From assembly GCA_036874045.1 (NCBI GenBank), contig CM072345.1, positions 11,022,501-11,086,500 of the forward strand: a stretch of 64,000 nucleotides of DNA, given 5' to 3'. Each line of letters begins with the position of its first letter. The stretch's first letter is position 1. Below are positions 1 to 11,432 of the stretch, piece by piece. The notes beneath the pieces were generated by a model, which worked only from the letters and a program-made list of their open reading frames with translations, ran no database searches and was not told the DNA's origin. The position numbers were made by a program, and so were the translations under genes. The stretch comes from Cymodocea nodosa (lineage: Eukaryota; Streptophyta; Magnoliopsida; Alismatales; Cymodoceaceae).

Positions 1-218
1 TAATTAGAGCACATAGTCAAGTTCTCTAAGATTTTCAAGGTACATAGTATGTGGCTTCTAAAGAACTTGTAGATACCTTTTCTGCATTCAGTACATAGGT
101 TCCTCGACAACTTGATAGTGGAGAGAATAAAAATATTATGCGAAGCCCTTATACAAGTGACAATGTGGCTAGAAAGTAAAGAAAAAGAGTTTGATTACAT
201 GTTGAATCATTTGAATTA

Positions 219-473
219 ATGGCTACATCAATGCATAAATTAAATAAGAATTTGTTGAGGATTGCTGATCAAGATGATAGAGACAAGAAATCAAAATTGA
301 GGAGAGAAGTTGATGAAGTTATTGCCAAAGTCATAGAAATTGCTGAACTTACAACAAGAGAGTACATGAGAGCAATGGAATTGCTAGAACAACCTATTAA
401 AAGAACTTTATTTCTATGGTTATCTAATGATGAAATGCAAGAGTGGTTACTAAATTACTTTAAAAAAATGTGA
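219..473 (+). pseudogene. PIF/Harbinger ORF1-like fragment (Myb/SANT-like protein C-terminus)
   Basis: An 84-codon open frame, rich in Lys, Glu and Met, ends in a stretch resembling the C-terminal tail of plant Myb/SANT-like proteins, the accessory ORF1 of PIF/Harbinger transposons (a DEMQEWL-type motif at residues 71-77). No Myb/SANT DNA-binding domain is visible upstream within the window, so the piece is truncated. It lies about 400 bases before a HARBI1-type transposase relic on the same strand, the usual two-gene arrangement of these elements. The assignment rests mainly on that context. It could instead be a fragment of a host Myb/SANT-like gene. Confidence 0.5.
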
Positions 474-889
474 ACTATGACTATTGTTTGTTAGGATATG
501 TTTGTTTGAACATTTATAGTGATGTAATAATTGCTAGTTGGATTTCATTGTTAACTACATGTAGACATTGTTGTTATTATTTAGTACTTAGTTACAATTG
601 AGTTATTGACTTCATTGATATATTGTGTATTCTACTTTTATGCTTTGTCAAATGCATTTGGTTGATTATTGATATATTTTGCGTATTTGTTTTTTTTACA
701 AACAATTATTTTGTACATGAACAACTACAGTGAAAGTGAAGTATGACGATTACAAAGGTGAAGATGACAAAAGGATGTTTGCACCGTAATTACACTAGTG
801 TTAAGACTAGATGCATAACATCAATCAAATGCTAGAAATTAGCTAACTAAATGAGTATATAATAGAGAAAGAGAACGATATACTTGGAC

Positions 890-2098
890 ATTATTAGATT
901 CATCAATACCTCACAAATCATATAACTATCGAAAAATATATTACATGAGTCAAACTATTTTTAGGCAATTTTATGAGTTACTTAGAAGAGAATAAGTTAT
1001 ACAAGATAACTGAGGTGTAAGTGTGGAAGAAAAATTGATAATTTTTCTTGTTATAATTGGTCAAAACCAATGATATGAGATAACTACCGAACGTTTTGGG
1101 AGATTTGCTTGAATCATTAGCATATATTTCAATGAGGTTATCAATGTTATTATCAAATTACATGATAAACTTATAATGAAACCTTCATCATCAACACTAA
1201 GCAAAATTCATAAGAATCCAAACGTCTACCTATATTTTAAGGTATAATGTGATTTATATTATGATGTTCTTATATTTGATTCAATGAATTTTAACAATGT
1301 AATTTTTACATGTTCTCAATATAAGATTACATTGATGTTATCGATGGTACACTGTCAATACCACAATTTATGGATAAGAAATTACTGGATATAAGAATAA
1401 AAAAGGTGAATTAACGTAAAATGTATTAGTAGTTTGTAATTTTGACATGAAAATCATATATGTAATTGTTGGATGAGAATGATTAGTTGTAGATGCAAAG
1501 ATATTATAAGATATGACTTTCCATAATAATGTGCTTCAATTACCACATGGTATGTCATTACTTTCTTGCATATTATTTGTTTAATTAAATGTAAATTACA
1601 AAAAATGTTTAATGATATGTATATATTGTAGGTAAGTATTATCTGATAGATGCAAGATTCCCAAAGCGCCTAAAATTTATTTCTCTATTCTAGAGTATAC
1701 GATATCATTTATCAAAATAAGATCAAAATCAAGTTTTAACTAATGCGATAAAGAATTTTAATTACAGACATTCTCAATTGAAAACTGTTATAGAACATAC
1801 ATTTGAAGTGATCAAGCATTGATTTACAATTTTAAGAGTACATGTGTCATTTTCATTTCAAACACAAGATAAAATTATTTTAATATATTTCCTTGTCCAC
1901 AATTTTATTAAAAGAGCAAATCGAGTAGACTTACGTCAAGATTTAGAAGATGAATTAGTTGAAGAGAATATTATATTGCATAAGGGATATGTTAGCAATA
2001 TTGAAGAAGATAACATAAGTTGTACTAGTAATCTAAGTATGGAACAAATAAAAAGAGTAGTTGATGTGATGTGTGAAAAAATTATATATTTTATGTGA
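890..2098 (+). pseudogene. Decayed HARBI1-type (PIF/Harbinger) transposase
   Basis: Translation in shifting frames gives the ordered landmarks of a DDE nuclease of the HARBI1 family: a VSVEEKL-type segment near 1021-1050, a RHFNEV-like block near 1120, an IDGT-like motif (first catalytic Asp) near 1345, a VCNFDM motif near 1435, a KYYLIDA motif near 1635, a NYRHSQLK..VIE motif (catalytic Glu) near 1760-1795, and the terminal LHNFI-like block near 1890-1915. Several stops and frameshifts interrupt it, including a TGA just after the VIEHTFEVIKH segment near 1820. It is therefore an inactive copy of a cut-and-paste transposase. The final 84 codons (1844-2098) remain open. Confidence 0.87.
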
Positions 2099-2365
2099 GA
2101 GAAAGAGAATAAGTAAGATAATTATTGAAATGTATTTGTAATGAATTTTACTTTTGACGAAAAAGTGATTTCATGTGTGTATTTTATATAGTTGTTTTTA
2201 GTTAATACATTAAAAATTATCAAAAATTATTAATATATTTTATAAAAGTAAATTTTGTTATTATAAATTTATTTATTGTTATGCATAAATAATAAATCAC
2301 TTCTTATCATTTCTTACGATCTCTTTCTCTTTCTATTTCTTACCATTTCTTTTATCTCTTGTCGA

Positions 2366-2386
2366 GAAATGTATACAAACAAGTCT
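2366..2386. repeat. Possible 3' terminal inverted repeat of the Harbinger element
   Basis: Read on the minus strand, the sequence ending here begins AGACTTGTTTG, like the start of many plant PIF/Harbinger termini, and is followed outward by TTA, the usual 3-bp target. The matching 5' terminus would lie left of the window, so pairing cannot be tested. Confidence 0.3.
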
Positions 2387-2389
2387 TTA

Positions 2390-4998
2390 ATAAACTTTGA
2401 AGATTAAACCACGTTTAGTAAACGAGTCTGGCCTTTTTTGGTTCAAGACGTATGTGTAATCTAAGGGGTGAATGGCCCATTCCCCGCCCAACAATTATTC
2501 TAAAAAATTCGTGTTTTTTAATCTCCCCATTTCCTATGTTGGTGTCAATCCATGTCATACAACAAAAATCCAAAGCGTGTGTGGTTTCAATCAGATTGGA
2601 ACTTCGTCCACCCTATCCAGCATTTTAAGGTTAATTATGACTGTTTCGAATGTTTATGGTCATCTTTTTCCCTTGGTATACGTATTTTTTTTCCAAAAAA
2701 CGAGGTGAGTAAATTTTGGCATGATTTTAGTTCTCAATCTCATTTTCCACTCCAACCGCAGGCGGATGTTAAGTAGTGGAAACGGTGGACAAACACTTCC
2801 TTCACTGGCTCGACAACTGAAAGAGCTACTAGATCACTGTATATGGACCAAAAATTACCGATCGGGTTATTTCAAAACATGGGCTATCTATATATATATA
2901 TATATATATTAATGAAGGTAACGATAACATCAGCTGCTGTGCAGTTGGAAAATCTCATGCGCTACCTTGCAAGCTTCAACGTCTGAGATCAGCAATTAAA
3001 TGTTTTGTTGATGTATGGGAGCCTGCTGCATATATGCATGCTGTTCCCACCAACTACTAGTGAATATGCTTCTATTCACAATAAATAAATTACATGTATC
3101 TGACACCTTTAAATAGTTTAAAAAATTCACGTCGAATGTTTCTTTGATGAGAAAATTAATGGAAGTTCTTCGATCCGGTGATGAATTACAATGTTTGGCT
3201 TCCTTTTCTAAACAATTAACATGGTGTTTCCCACAGATTAACTGCTATATATAATTAATTCCAAATGATGAGTACGTACGTAGGTAGGAGAAAGATTCAA
3301 TTTTGGTTTCCAGCATGATCAGCATATCTTCTAAACAATACACTCGGTTTTGTTGCATCTGCTACCGTATATTTGATCAATATATCTTCACCTTCGAAAG
3401 CTTATCGCAAACGTTACCATCGTCAAACGATACGTTCTGGTTCGTCGTCTTGCAATGCATGTGTCATGTGTCTTGATTCATTTTGCAGTCTACCACGACC
3501 GATGCCGGAGAAGAAAACAGCGCCGAATATTGATTTCGCAGATGCTTTGGTACGATGCAACGTGCACAACCGACACACGGATGTATGGACGCCTCCTGAG
3601 TCTTAACTTCTCACATGTCCACACCGGAGAGAAAAGAACAGAAACAAGGATTGATTTCTGTTCAAGCTGCAAGGAATCAGTGCAGAAAATATAGGGGGTC
3701 TCTTGTCCTCGAGCAGAAGATTCTTTCGAAGTTTAACTCGACCTTGTATATCTAAATAATAACAAGCAATCTTCTCGTTACTGCGGAGTCAAACAAATAA
3801 TGGTCGGTGGTCTAAGCTTGGGAGTTGATGGCGTCGTCGTTGGGAAGTTTCTTTCGCGCTCGTTCGTTCACACCTCATCAGACGACCGTGTCGGAGGACC
3901 ACAATTAATGACTACCACCCCCACTACTACGTACTGCTACGATGGCTTTATTTTCTTCAGTGAGGATTACACTTGATTAATCATAATTGGGGTCTTGATG
4001 ATTTTAATTAACATCGATCACTTGCAGGCAAGATTCACATGCATATGAAAACAAACAAAAAAAATAAAAATGCTGCCAACGCCTATATCTTGAGAAGCTT
4101 CAATGCAATATTGACAGACAAACGTAATTTAATAGATTATCCACCGAATAAGTTAGAATATATATATATATATATATATACATATGATAAAACTTCAGAT
4201 GGAATCAAGTTAAACTAGAAGTACAGGCTCCCAATTAACTAATCCAGCATGGGAGACATCATTGCCCAAATGCACATGCGTTGGAAAGGCAAGGTAGGTT
4301 TCCGACTGGATTCTAACCCAGAAGATATCACTACAAGCCCTGTTTGCTTTGAGGTCAAAAGAGACTTCCATGATTAATTATTTAGATTTTAGGTGATACG
4401 CACAGATGAATTTTTTAAATAATATGTTTTTCATGTAATTCAAGAAAAAACAGCGTCATATTATAACATATATAATCATGACACAATTAGTTATTATATA
4501 ATAAAGGCATTGAATTCAATATGAAAACCATATCATCGTTGTATAATTAATGCATATGGGATGAGAAGTCCTCTTAAGATTGATTGGAAGGTTCGTTTCA
4601 CTTTTCGAGAGATAAAACTATTTACAATTTTTAAGGAAAGTAATGGTAGGTTGCGACGTAGCTTTCAACAGTATCGAAAAATTAGTTTCTAAATTCTATT
4701 TTTTAGTATTTTTTTATATTTTAATTCCAGATGTATTTTGACAAAAGAACAGTATCGGAAAGGTCCAATTTTTGTAATACTTTCTCGATGTGCAGAAATA
4801 AATAAATGCGACTGCCCCAGCCCCCACTCCACTCCGCTTCGCTGCACTTCACTGCCCCGCTCGCTTCCTACGCACGAAGCAAGAAAACCAGATCACCGAG
4901 GGCGAAGGAGCTACTTCTGCCCTGTCCTTCCACTTCTTTCCGCATTTTCTCTATTCAACCACGATGATGGGGGAGGCCTGGCGGTACTGTTGGTGGTG
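2390..4998. other. Intergenic region upstream of the IQD gene
   Basis: No supported gene. The stretch is AT-rich with short TA runs at 2888-2909 and 4159-4180 and a GTACGTACGTAGGTAGG motif near 3274-3290. The part from about 4800 to 4998 becomes C-rich and pyrimidine-rich and is likely promoter and 5' leader of the IQD gene. Short open frames around 3373-3694 overlap on both strands and show no recognisable domain. Confidence 0.6.
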
Positions 4999-7900
4999 AT
5001 GGGGTGGCCGATGAGGTGGCTGAGGGGCTTGCTCTCAGACGGGGGGAGGAGGAAGCCCGAGGGGGACCGGAATGCCAGGGCAGGGAGGGATAAGAAAGGC
5101 TGGGGCTTTGCGAGGTCGTTCAGGGACAAGGACCGAGGAGGAGGAGGACTGGCGGTGGCCGGGAGAACTGGGGTGGAGGAGAAGAATGGGACGGTGGCCG
5201 CCAGGTCGTTCCGCGGTTCCACTGCCGTGGGAGATGGGGACGACCAGCAGAACAAGCGGGCAATCGCGGTGGCGGCCGCCACCGCCGCCGCGGCAGAGGC
5301 GGCCGTGGCTGCAGCACAGGCGGCGGCGGCGGCGGCCATCGTCAGGCTGAGAAGCAAGGGAGGCGGTGCGGTCTTCCGGCAGAGCACCGAGGATTGGGCC
5401 GCCGTTAAGATTCAGGCTGCTTTCAGGGGTTATTTGGTTCGTTTTCGGCACTTCATTCATCCTTCTCCCGTTGCGTATTTTTTCTGTAGTCGTTGTGCTT
5501 CTGGAATTCTCGGAAAATTTTATATAACATATAATTAGCAATTTGAAAAAGTATTTCTGGATTTCGTATTTTGGTAACCAGTCATGCTCCTCTGATTAAC
5601 CAATACGAGATCATTTTCTGGGTTGGGAAAACATTTCTATATGTGCTAGTCTTAATAGAGTAGCATTGATCCCGCCTATCACCTCATTGTTTCCACCGAT
5701 AGCTCCTGTGATAATGATGATGGTGATATCTGCCCTTTTCGTTCTTCACTATACTTGTAGGAATATAGTTATCTACCATCTGTCTTCCTTCTCCAGGCTA
5801 TGTATCTATGTGGGCCTAGAGGCTCTTAATTGACCACTTTCTTTCTGCATGCTTATGGTCGCTGGAAGGTTGCTTTCAGAAAAGAAAATTCTTGCTCAGC
5901 GAGGTTACTGTTTACGCTGTATTGTTGGATGGTGATCTTGTTTGCTATTTATGACCGGTATATCCGTCTCAAATAGGACCGATAGATGTGAGCTTGGCCC
6001 TTTTTTCATAAAACCTTTTTTTTTTTTTGATAATGGTAGAATTTTTGCATTTTCTAGGATTCTAATCTTCGAAAAACACCAGTCTCTCGATCAATTGAGC
6101 TACTGCTGTTGAACTTTTTTTTATAATGCTTTCATTCAACCATGGTTGCAATGGTGCTTGTGGGGAAGTTCGAGTTGGAACAACCATCATTTTAAAGATC
6201 TTGTATATTGTAGACATTTATGTCAGTCATTGTAGCAACTGCATTTATATCATCTGCCTATTGTTTGAAGCATGCTGACATTCTTGTAGCTCCATAACTC
6301 CTGTTGGAAGCAAACTGACTAACATAAAGCTTGTATGGCATCCCTATATTGATGCTCGTCCTGCCCGTTTATTTTCCCTACTGAGATGACTCATAACTAG
6401 AATCTATTATTCGCTTCTAGGTAGAATTTATTTTCCCTAACCCCATTAATGATACATTCCCTGAATTAAAGGAGGGCTATGGAGAGTGCATTTGCCCAAT
6501 GAGCTGCTCAGATTACACCAGAAGCTTGGTTGAATTAGATGCACATTTGCTGAAATTGATATGTTCTATCATTGGGTCAACTGCATGCTATGGCTTCTCT
6601 GTTGTTTGCATGACTGACTGGGTTGATCATGGATTAAAGTGTAAGAGAGGTTGGGATTTTGTGCACAAATGACTATGACAATTATATACGAATTAAAATA
6701 AGTAAAAAACTTATAGTGAGAAATCAACCATTGATTTTTTGACGTGTTGTTGAGCTGAGTCATGATGTACTGCCATGTCGCCTCAATATATGATGGCTTC
6801 TTTGCTTCCCCTCTAGGCGAGAAGAGCTCTGAGGGCTTTGAAAGGGCTTGTCAAGCTTCAAGCACTTGTTCGGGGTCACATAGTAAGGAAGCAGGCAGTC
6901 GAAACTTTGAGGTGTATGCAGGCATTGATGAGAGCACAAGGCAGAGCACGTGCGTTCCGGGAAATCAAAAATATTCATCCACCAAACAAAGGATCTAGGC
7001 ACCACCAACCAGTAAGTCCTTGTTCGCTCCTCTTCCACTTGTTTTAGAAGCATGTCATAAAAATAACAGATTTAATTTTCACCAACAATGTTCCTATGAA
7101 GTATGATTTTCATGAAATTCCAACTTAAAACTAATTGACTTTAAGTAAAAGAGATTGAACATATATTAGCTTAAGTTCAATCTTTATATTATCAATGTAG
7201 AACCATTCTAACATTCTTTATATTATCAATGTAGAACTATTCTAACATTCTTTTTCACTCATGACTTATCAACGCTATCACTTTAAGACTATACAACGGT
7301 TTTATAATTCATGGTAATAAAATATCTTTATTGCAGATTCCTCTGACAACAGTGAACCATGAATCTAAAGTTCGCAGTAAAGGTGCCAAAGCTGTTAGAT
7401 CAGCTAGCGTTGGGGTATGATGTTCTCTGATTTTCCGGAGATGGCATTCTGCAGGACTGTTAAAGCTACCATGCTATCTACTTACATAAAAATTTGCTTG
7501 TCATGTATGCAGGGAAGCGGCACAAGGGCAAGAAGGATGGATTCTTTCGATGCCAACTTCTTGCAATCATCTGGGTGCAACTGGCTAGATAGTTGGATGG
7601 AGGAGAGATACTGGGATAGCCAGGAAACACCATCAAGAATTTGCACGGCAAATGATGATGAAAGGAACGAGAAGATCCTTGAGGTAGATGCTGGGAGACT
7701 CCGTCTAAATGCTAAACGAAGGAATAATCAAAACGAAATCTACTCCTCTTGCACTTCCTATCAAAACAGTCATGGTTACATGACCATGCCTGATTCACCT
7801 TCAAAAGATTCTACCATTGCACAATATTCTGTGCCAAGCCCATCTTCGGTTTGCATTCAACAGTCGAGCCTTGCAAGATTCCCTTATGAAGACGACATCT

Positions 7901-8259
7901 GTGAAAGCCCTCAGTTCTTCTCTGCATCATCAAGGACTGGAAGCTCTATGAAAGGGCCACACACCCTTTTAAAGAGTGAGTGCTCTCAAAGCTACTTCAA
8001 TGGGTTCTCAGATTATCCAAACTACATGTCAAATACTGAATCTTCTAGAGCAAAATTGCGGTCTCATAGTGCACCAAGACAAAGGCCCGAGTTTGAGAAA
8101 TCCAGTTCAGTAAATAGGGCCTTAGCTATTGGACACAGAGATGATGATCTTTCTTCTACTGCCTCACAGCGATCATCTTTACATCAGAAATTCACTCGTA
8201 AGACATATCCTGGCTCTGGAAGGCTCGATAAAATGGGCATGCCCATCAGGACTTTGTGA
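4999..8259 (+). CDS. IQ67-domain (IQD) calmodulin-binding protein
   Basis: Four exons (4999-5436, 6817-7011, 7337-7414, 7513-8259) join with phase-0 introns into a 485-residue protein. The first in-frame ATG starts [12 protein letters not shown], a typical IQD N-terminus. An alanine-rich helix (about residues 95-122) precedes the IQ67 domain (about 133-200): [19 protein letters not shown], then [14 protein letters not shown] and MQALMRAQ, containing overlapping IQ, 1-5-10 and 1-8-14 calmodulin-binding patterns. Exon 1 ends inside the domain after GYL, the phase-0 intron position conserved in this family. The C-terminal part carries the DUF4005 signature ([20 protein letters not shown]). Family members bind calmodulin and microtubules or the plasma membrane and act as scaffolds. 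Intron 1 is about 1.4 kb and its donor (TTG|gttcgt) is weak, but the reading continues perfectly. Confidence 0.95.
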
Positions 8260-9289
8260 AAAATAAAAAACCAGTTAAAGTAGGTGTCCAGATGAATGTG
8301 CAGTCTTGTTTTTACTTGACCTTTCCGAATGCTGTGAGCCTAACATGCTTCACTCTCTGTGAGGAAAAATAACAAGGTGTAGTCTTCGTTCCCTTCCCTT
8401 CAATTTCCTTTCAAGGTAAGGTAAGTTAAGTTAGTCTAATGTTAGTCGGGTCAAAAATCGAAGTCCAATGTTTTCATTTCATGCACCCTGTGGATGTTCA
8501 TTCATGGATGTCAATCTCATTCCTAGTAATTGTATTAAACCCTTGCCACCACTAGCATTGCATTATATATGTGTGATGTGTGTGTGTTCAAGTTTGAGTG
8601 GTGCACATGGTGTGTTTCCGCGGACGTGGACGTCGTACCTACCAGTCACGCAATCCCAATGCCGTGACGTTTTCGCGGTACGCGTACCACAAGACGAACA
8701 GAAAAGGCTGAGGTCTTCGTACGTGTGGAGCACCCTCGCCTTAAATGGAATGAAATCGCCCATTTCCAGAAAAATAAATAAATAAACTGACTTAAATCGC
8801 CGTGCTTACCACAAGAGTTTTCGTAGTTTTTTCTTAAGTTGAAGATAATTAGATTAAAATCTTCATATGAAATCACGTCAAGGTAAAAAATACAAAAAAG
8901 AGTTCATATAATGTTTAAACATTTTGAACAGAAATAACAGAAGTAGGCAAAAGAATATATTAATTATTTTCTTCTGCTAGAACAACTTCTACCTGTATAT
9001 AAATAAGTAAATAAATAACCTTCTACCTGTATATTATATTGGTTGATAGAAATGTAGTTGATGCAAACAATCATAAGAGCGAAAAGAGTCAGGGACGATC
9101 TTTACAGTTCCTAGATCGATGCATACTATATTACTATTTCCTTTAATTGAATAGTCTGATCAAAACAAAGGTAAGTTAAAAATCTATTAGAATAACGAGT
9201 TGTTATTCCATCTTTTATTGCTAAAAATAATATTATTTCTATTTAACCACACAATCCAAAAATAAGCGATGAGAATACAATACCAGACG
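8260..9289. other. IQD 3' flank and intergenic DNA
   Basis: The first few hundred bases are probably the 3' UTR. Beyond about 8800 the sequence is AT-rich. A 15-base word (CTTCTACCTGTATAT) occurs twice, near 8986 and 9021. No gene is recognised. Confidence 0.5.
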
Positions 9290-10660
9290 TGTTTGAACAG
9301 AGGAGATTTGATTGATTTATGTAATGTGGATGTAAGCTATAGAAAATTTTCATCTAAGACGATTCGTTTATTATTTATAAAGAGATTTCAGAATTCACAG
9401 GAAAAGTTGTAATCTACAAAAATGTGTCTTGTTGTTTTCGTCGAAATATTGCAACAAGAACATGTAGCATTTTTATTCCAGTATCTTTTTGTAAATTGTC
9501 TTTTGAAAGGATTTCGTCTTGTAAAATCAACTAAACACAAATTTTTATTTTAAGAGGAACTAAGATTTTTCAAATGAAACTTAAGCATTTATATTTGATG
9601 CTTCCCTTGGTAAGGAGAGAATAACAGCTTTTGATCAAGTAGATTCCATTAAAGTTATACATCCAGGAAATTAAGTCTCCTTTCTTGGGGAGATTTACCG
9701 AATGAATGGTATTCATAAAGTTTGATACGCGACCATTCAATTTATTTGAGACAAGACGTGAAGAAGCCGCTCTAGAAAGAAAAAAAATTATGAGCAGAGA
9801 GGCCACACAAATTTTTGAGTTGTTGAAGCAGTTATATTTAAGTTGTTTGTTATCAAATCAAGGATTTTCCCAAAATAAGGTTTTTTTTTACCATTTTGGA
9901 TTTAAAACTCACAAAAGTTTGTGATTGTAGGATAAAGAAATTGAATGAGATTCCATGTTGGAGGGGAAGTGTTTTTATTTAGCATGGAGTTGTAGCCTCT
10001 GTTTCTTAGGAATTTGTCCCGAAGGGGTTTCATATCGTTATTAATTAGTTTCCAAACTAGTTTAACTTTTAAGACTAAAGAGGACAACTTTAGATTTAAA
10101 ATACCACCAAGTCCACCATATTGTTTTCGATTTTCGAGTACCGTGCCATTGGACTAGACGATATTTTGGGTTTACAGAGTTTTGATTACTTTGCTGGAGA
10201 GGTGGAGAAGGAAAAGGTGACGAATTAGAATAGAATCGATTAAGATTAGTTTACCTCCAAAAGAGAGGAACTCCTCTTTACAACCTTTTAAGTCTTTTAC
10301 TGAAGTTATCTATATGACTTCGGATGATCAGTCATTAAAAGTAGTTGTTTTAAAGTAAAAAGGAAGATCTAAGCATGTTATGGGAAATTCTTGAATCTTG
10401 CAGTCTAGCCAATTGTTGACACCTATAAAGGAAGATTGGGCAAAGGTGATCTTTATGCTTGAAAGGGTTTGAAAAAAGGTACAAGATCTATTTGATTTTT
10501 ACAAGATTGGCAGCCGAAGGTTCTAATAAAAGAATAATATCATCTATAGAGCGAACATTAAAGATATGAAGGTCATTTTTAAAAATTTTAATTTCTTTTT
10601 AGCTTTCCATTGATCAATCTTAATTTCAACGTTCTACGAAAGAAGGATGGGAAATAGGAA
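9290..10660 (-). mobile_element. Degenerate L1-type LINE (reverse transcriptase and zf-RVT relic)
   Basis: The minus strand, read from 10660 downwards in shifting frames, shows the order expected for the C-terminal half of a plant LINE ORF2: a degraded catalytic box (SIDDIILLL in place of YADD) near 10550; an EEFLSFGGKLILID-like thumb segment near 10260; YGGLGGILNLKL near 10110; LVWKLINND near 10040; a GDLISWMYNFNGIYLIKSCY motif near 9680; and a zf-RVT-like TCSCCN...TRHIF stretch near 9450. Stops and frameshifts are frequent, so it is dead. Both ends are eroded and no target duplication was seen. Confidence 0.85.
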
Positions 10661-11432
10661 GGGCCATTTTCAGTCTCCGTGGTCCTTCGCTTTCGAATTT
10701 TCGCCGTCACCACATGCGTCGTCGTACTCCTTCAATAGACAATAATAATAACAACACATGTTACCGTCGACGCCTTCTTTGGTAAAATAAATTTAATGCG
10801 ATACAGTCATTGGTCTGAATAATTAATTACTTGAGATTTTTCTTGGGCGGAAGGAATAGTAGACAACCCAACGCATGCGGAATGGAAATAGATGTCCCAG
10901 CGCATGACATCATTTACATGACACGGCAAAAATTTCTATCATACCTTTCGGGAACCTGTACTCGTAGTTTTTGTCGAGATTTAAGTTTTAATGAATGAAA
11001 ATTATTATCGTTATCAACAAAACAAAAAAAACGTTTTGGTTTACAATAATGGTAAGGAATGGAAGGAAGATCGCTTGGATTTCAACACGTCGTACGTAAC
11101 CACACCTTAAGGAAAGTATTCCATTCAAAGATTTTTATCTCTAGAACCTTAACAAAATTAAAAGATGTTTGTACACGTTTAAAAATTTAAAAAAATAAAG
11201 AAATATAAGTTGTCAATAAATAAATTGTAGAAAATTTGTAGTTGCCATATTACACACAGTACCGTAGTATTAAACCAAGTAGGCACTATGACAATCCTCC
11301 AAAAGATGAAATACTATATACAAGCAGCCATAGCAAACGTTGACAACCAGTATTACAAAAGAGTACACGTTTTTAGAACAGGGAATTCGAATTCCAGCAA
11401 TCCGAAAACATATGGGATGGAGCCTCTCCTTC
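10661..11432. other. Intergenic DNA between LINE relic and rhomboid gene
   Basis: AT-rich with no open frame of note. The part just left of 11433 is the 3' flank of the minus-strand rhomboid gene. Nothing else is recognised. Confidence 0.5.

Noticed and set aside
3305-3330. CCAGCATGATC word resembling part of miR167
   Set aside because: Only 11 bases match, the preceding bases differ and no hairpin partner is seen.
4738-4998. Upstream extension of IQD exon 1
   Set aside because: The frame is open but has no ATG before 4999, and the family N-terminus begins there.
4911-5541. Long minus-strand and alternative-frame open frames over IQD exon 1
   Set aside because: They are shadows of the GC-rich alanine-coding exon, have proline/serine-rich low-complexity translations and lack any domain.
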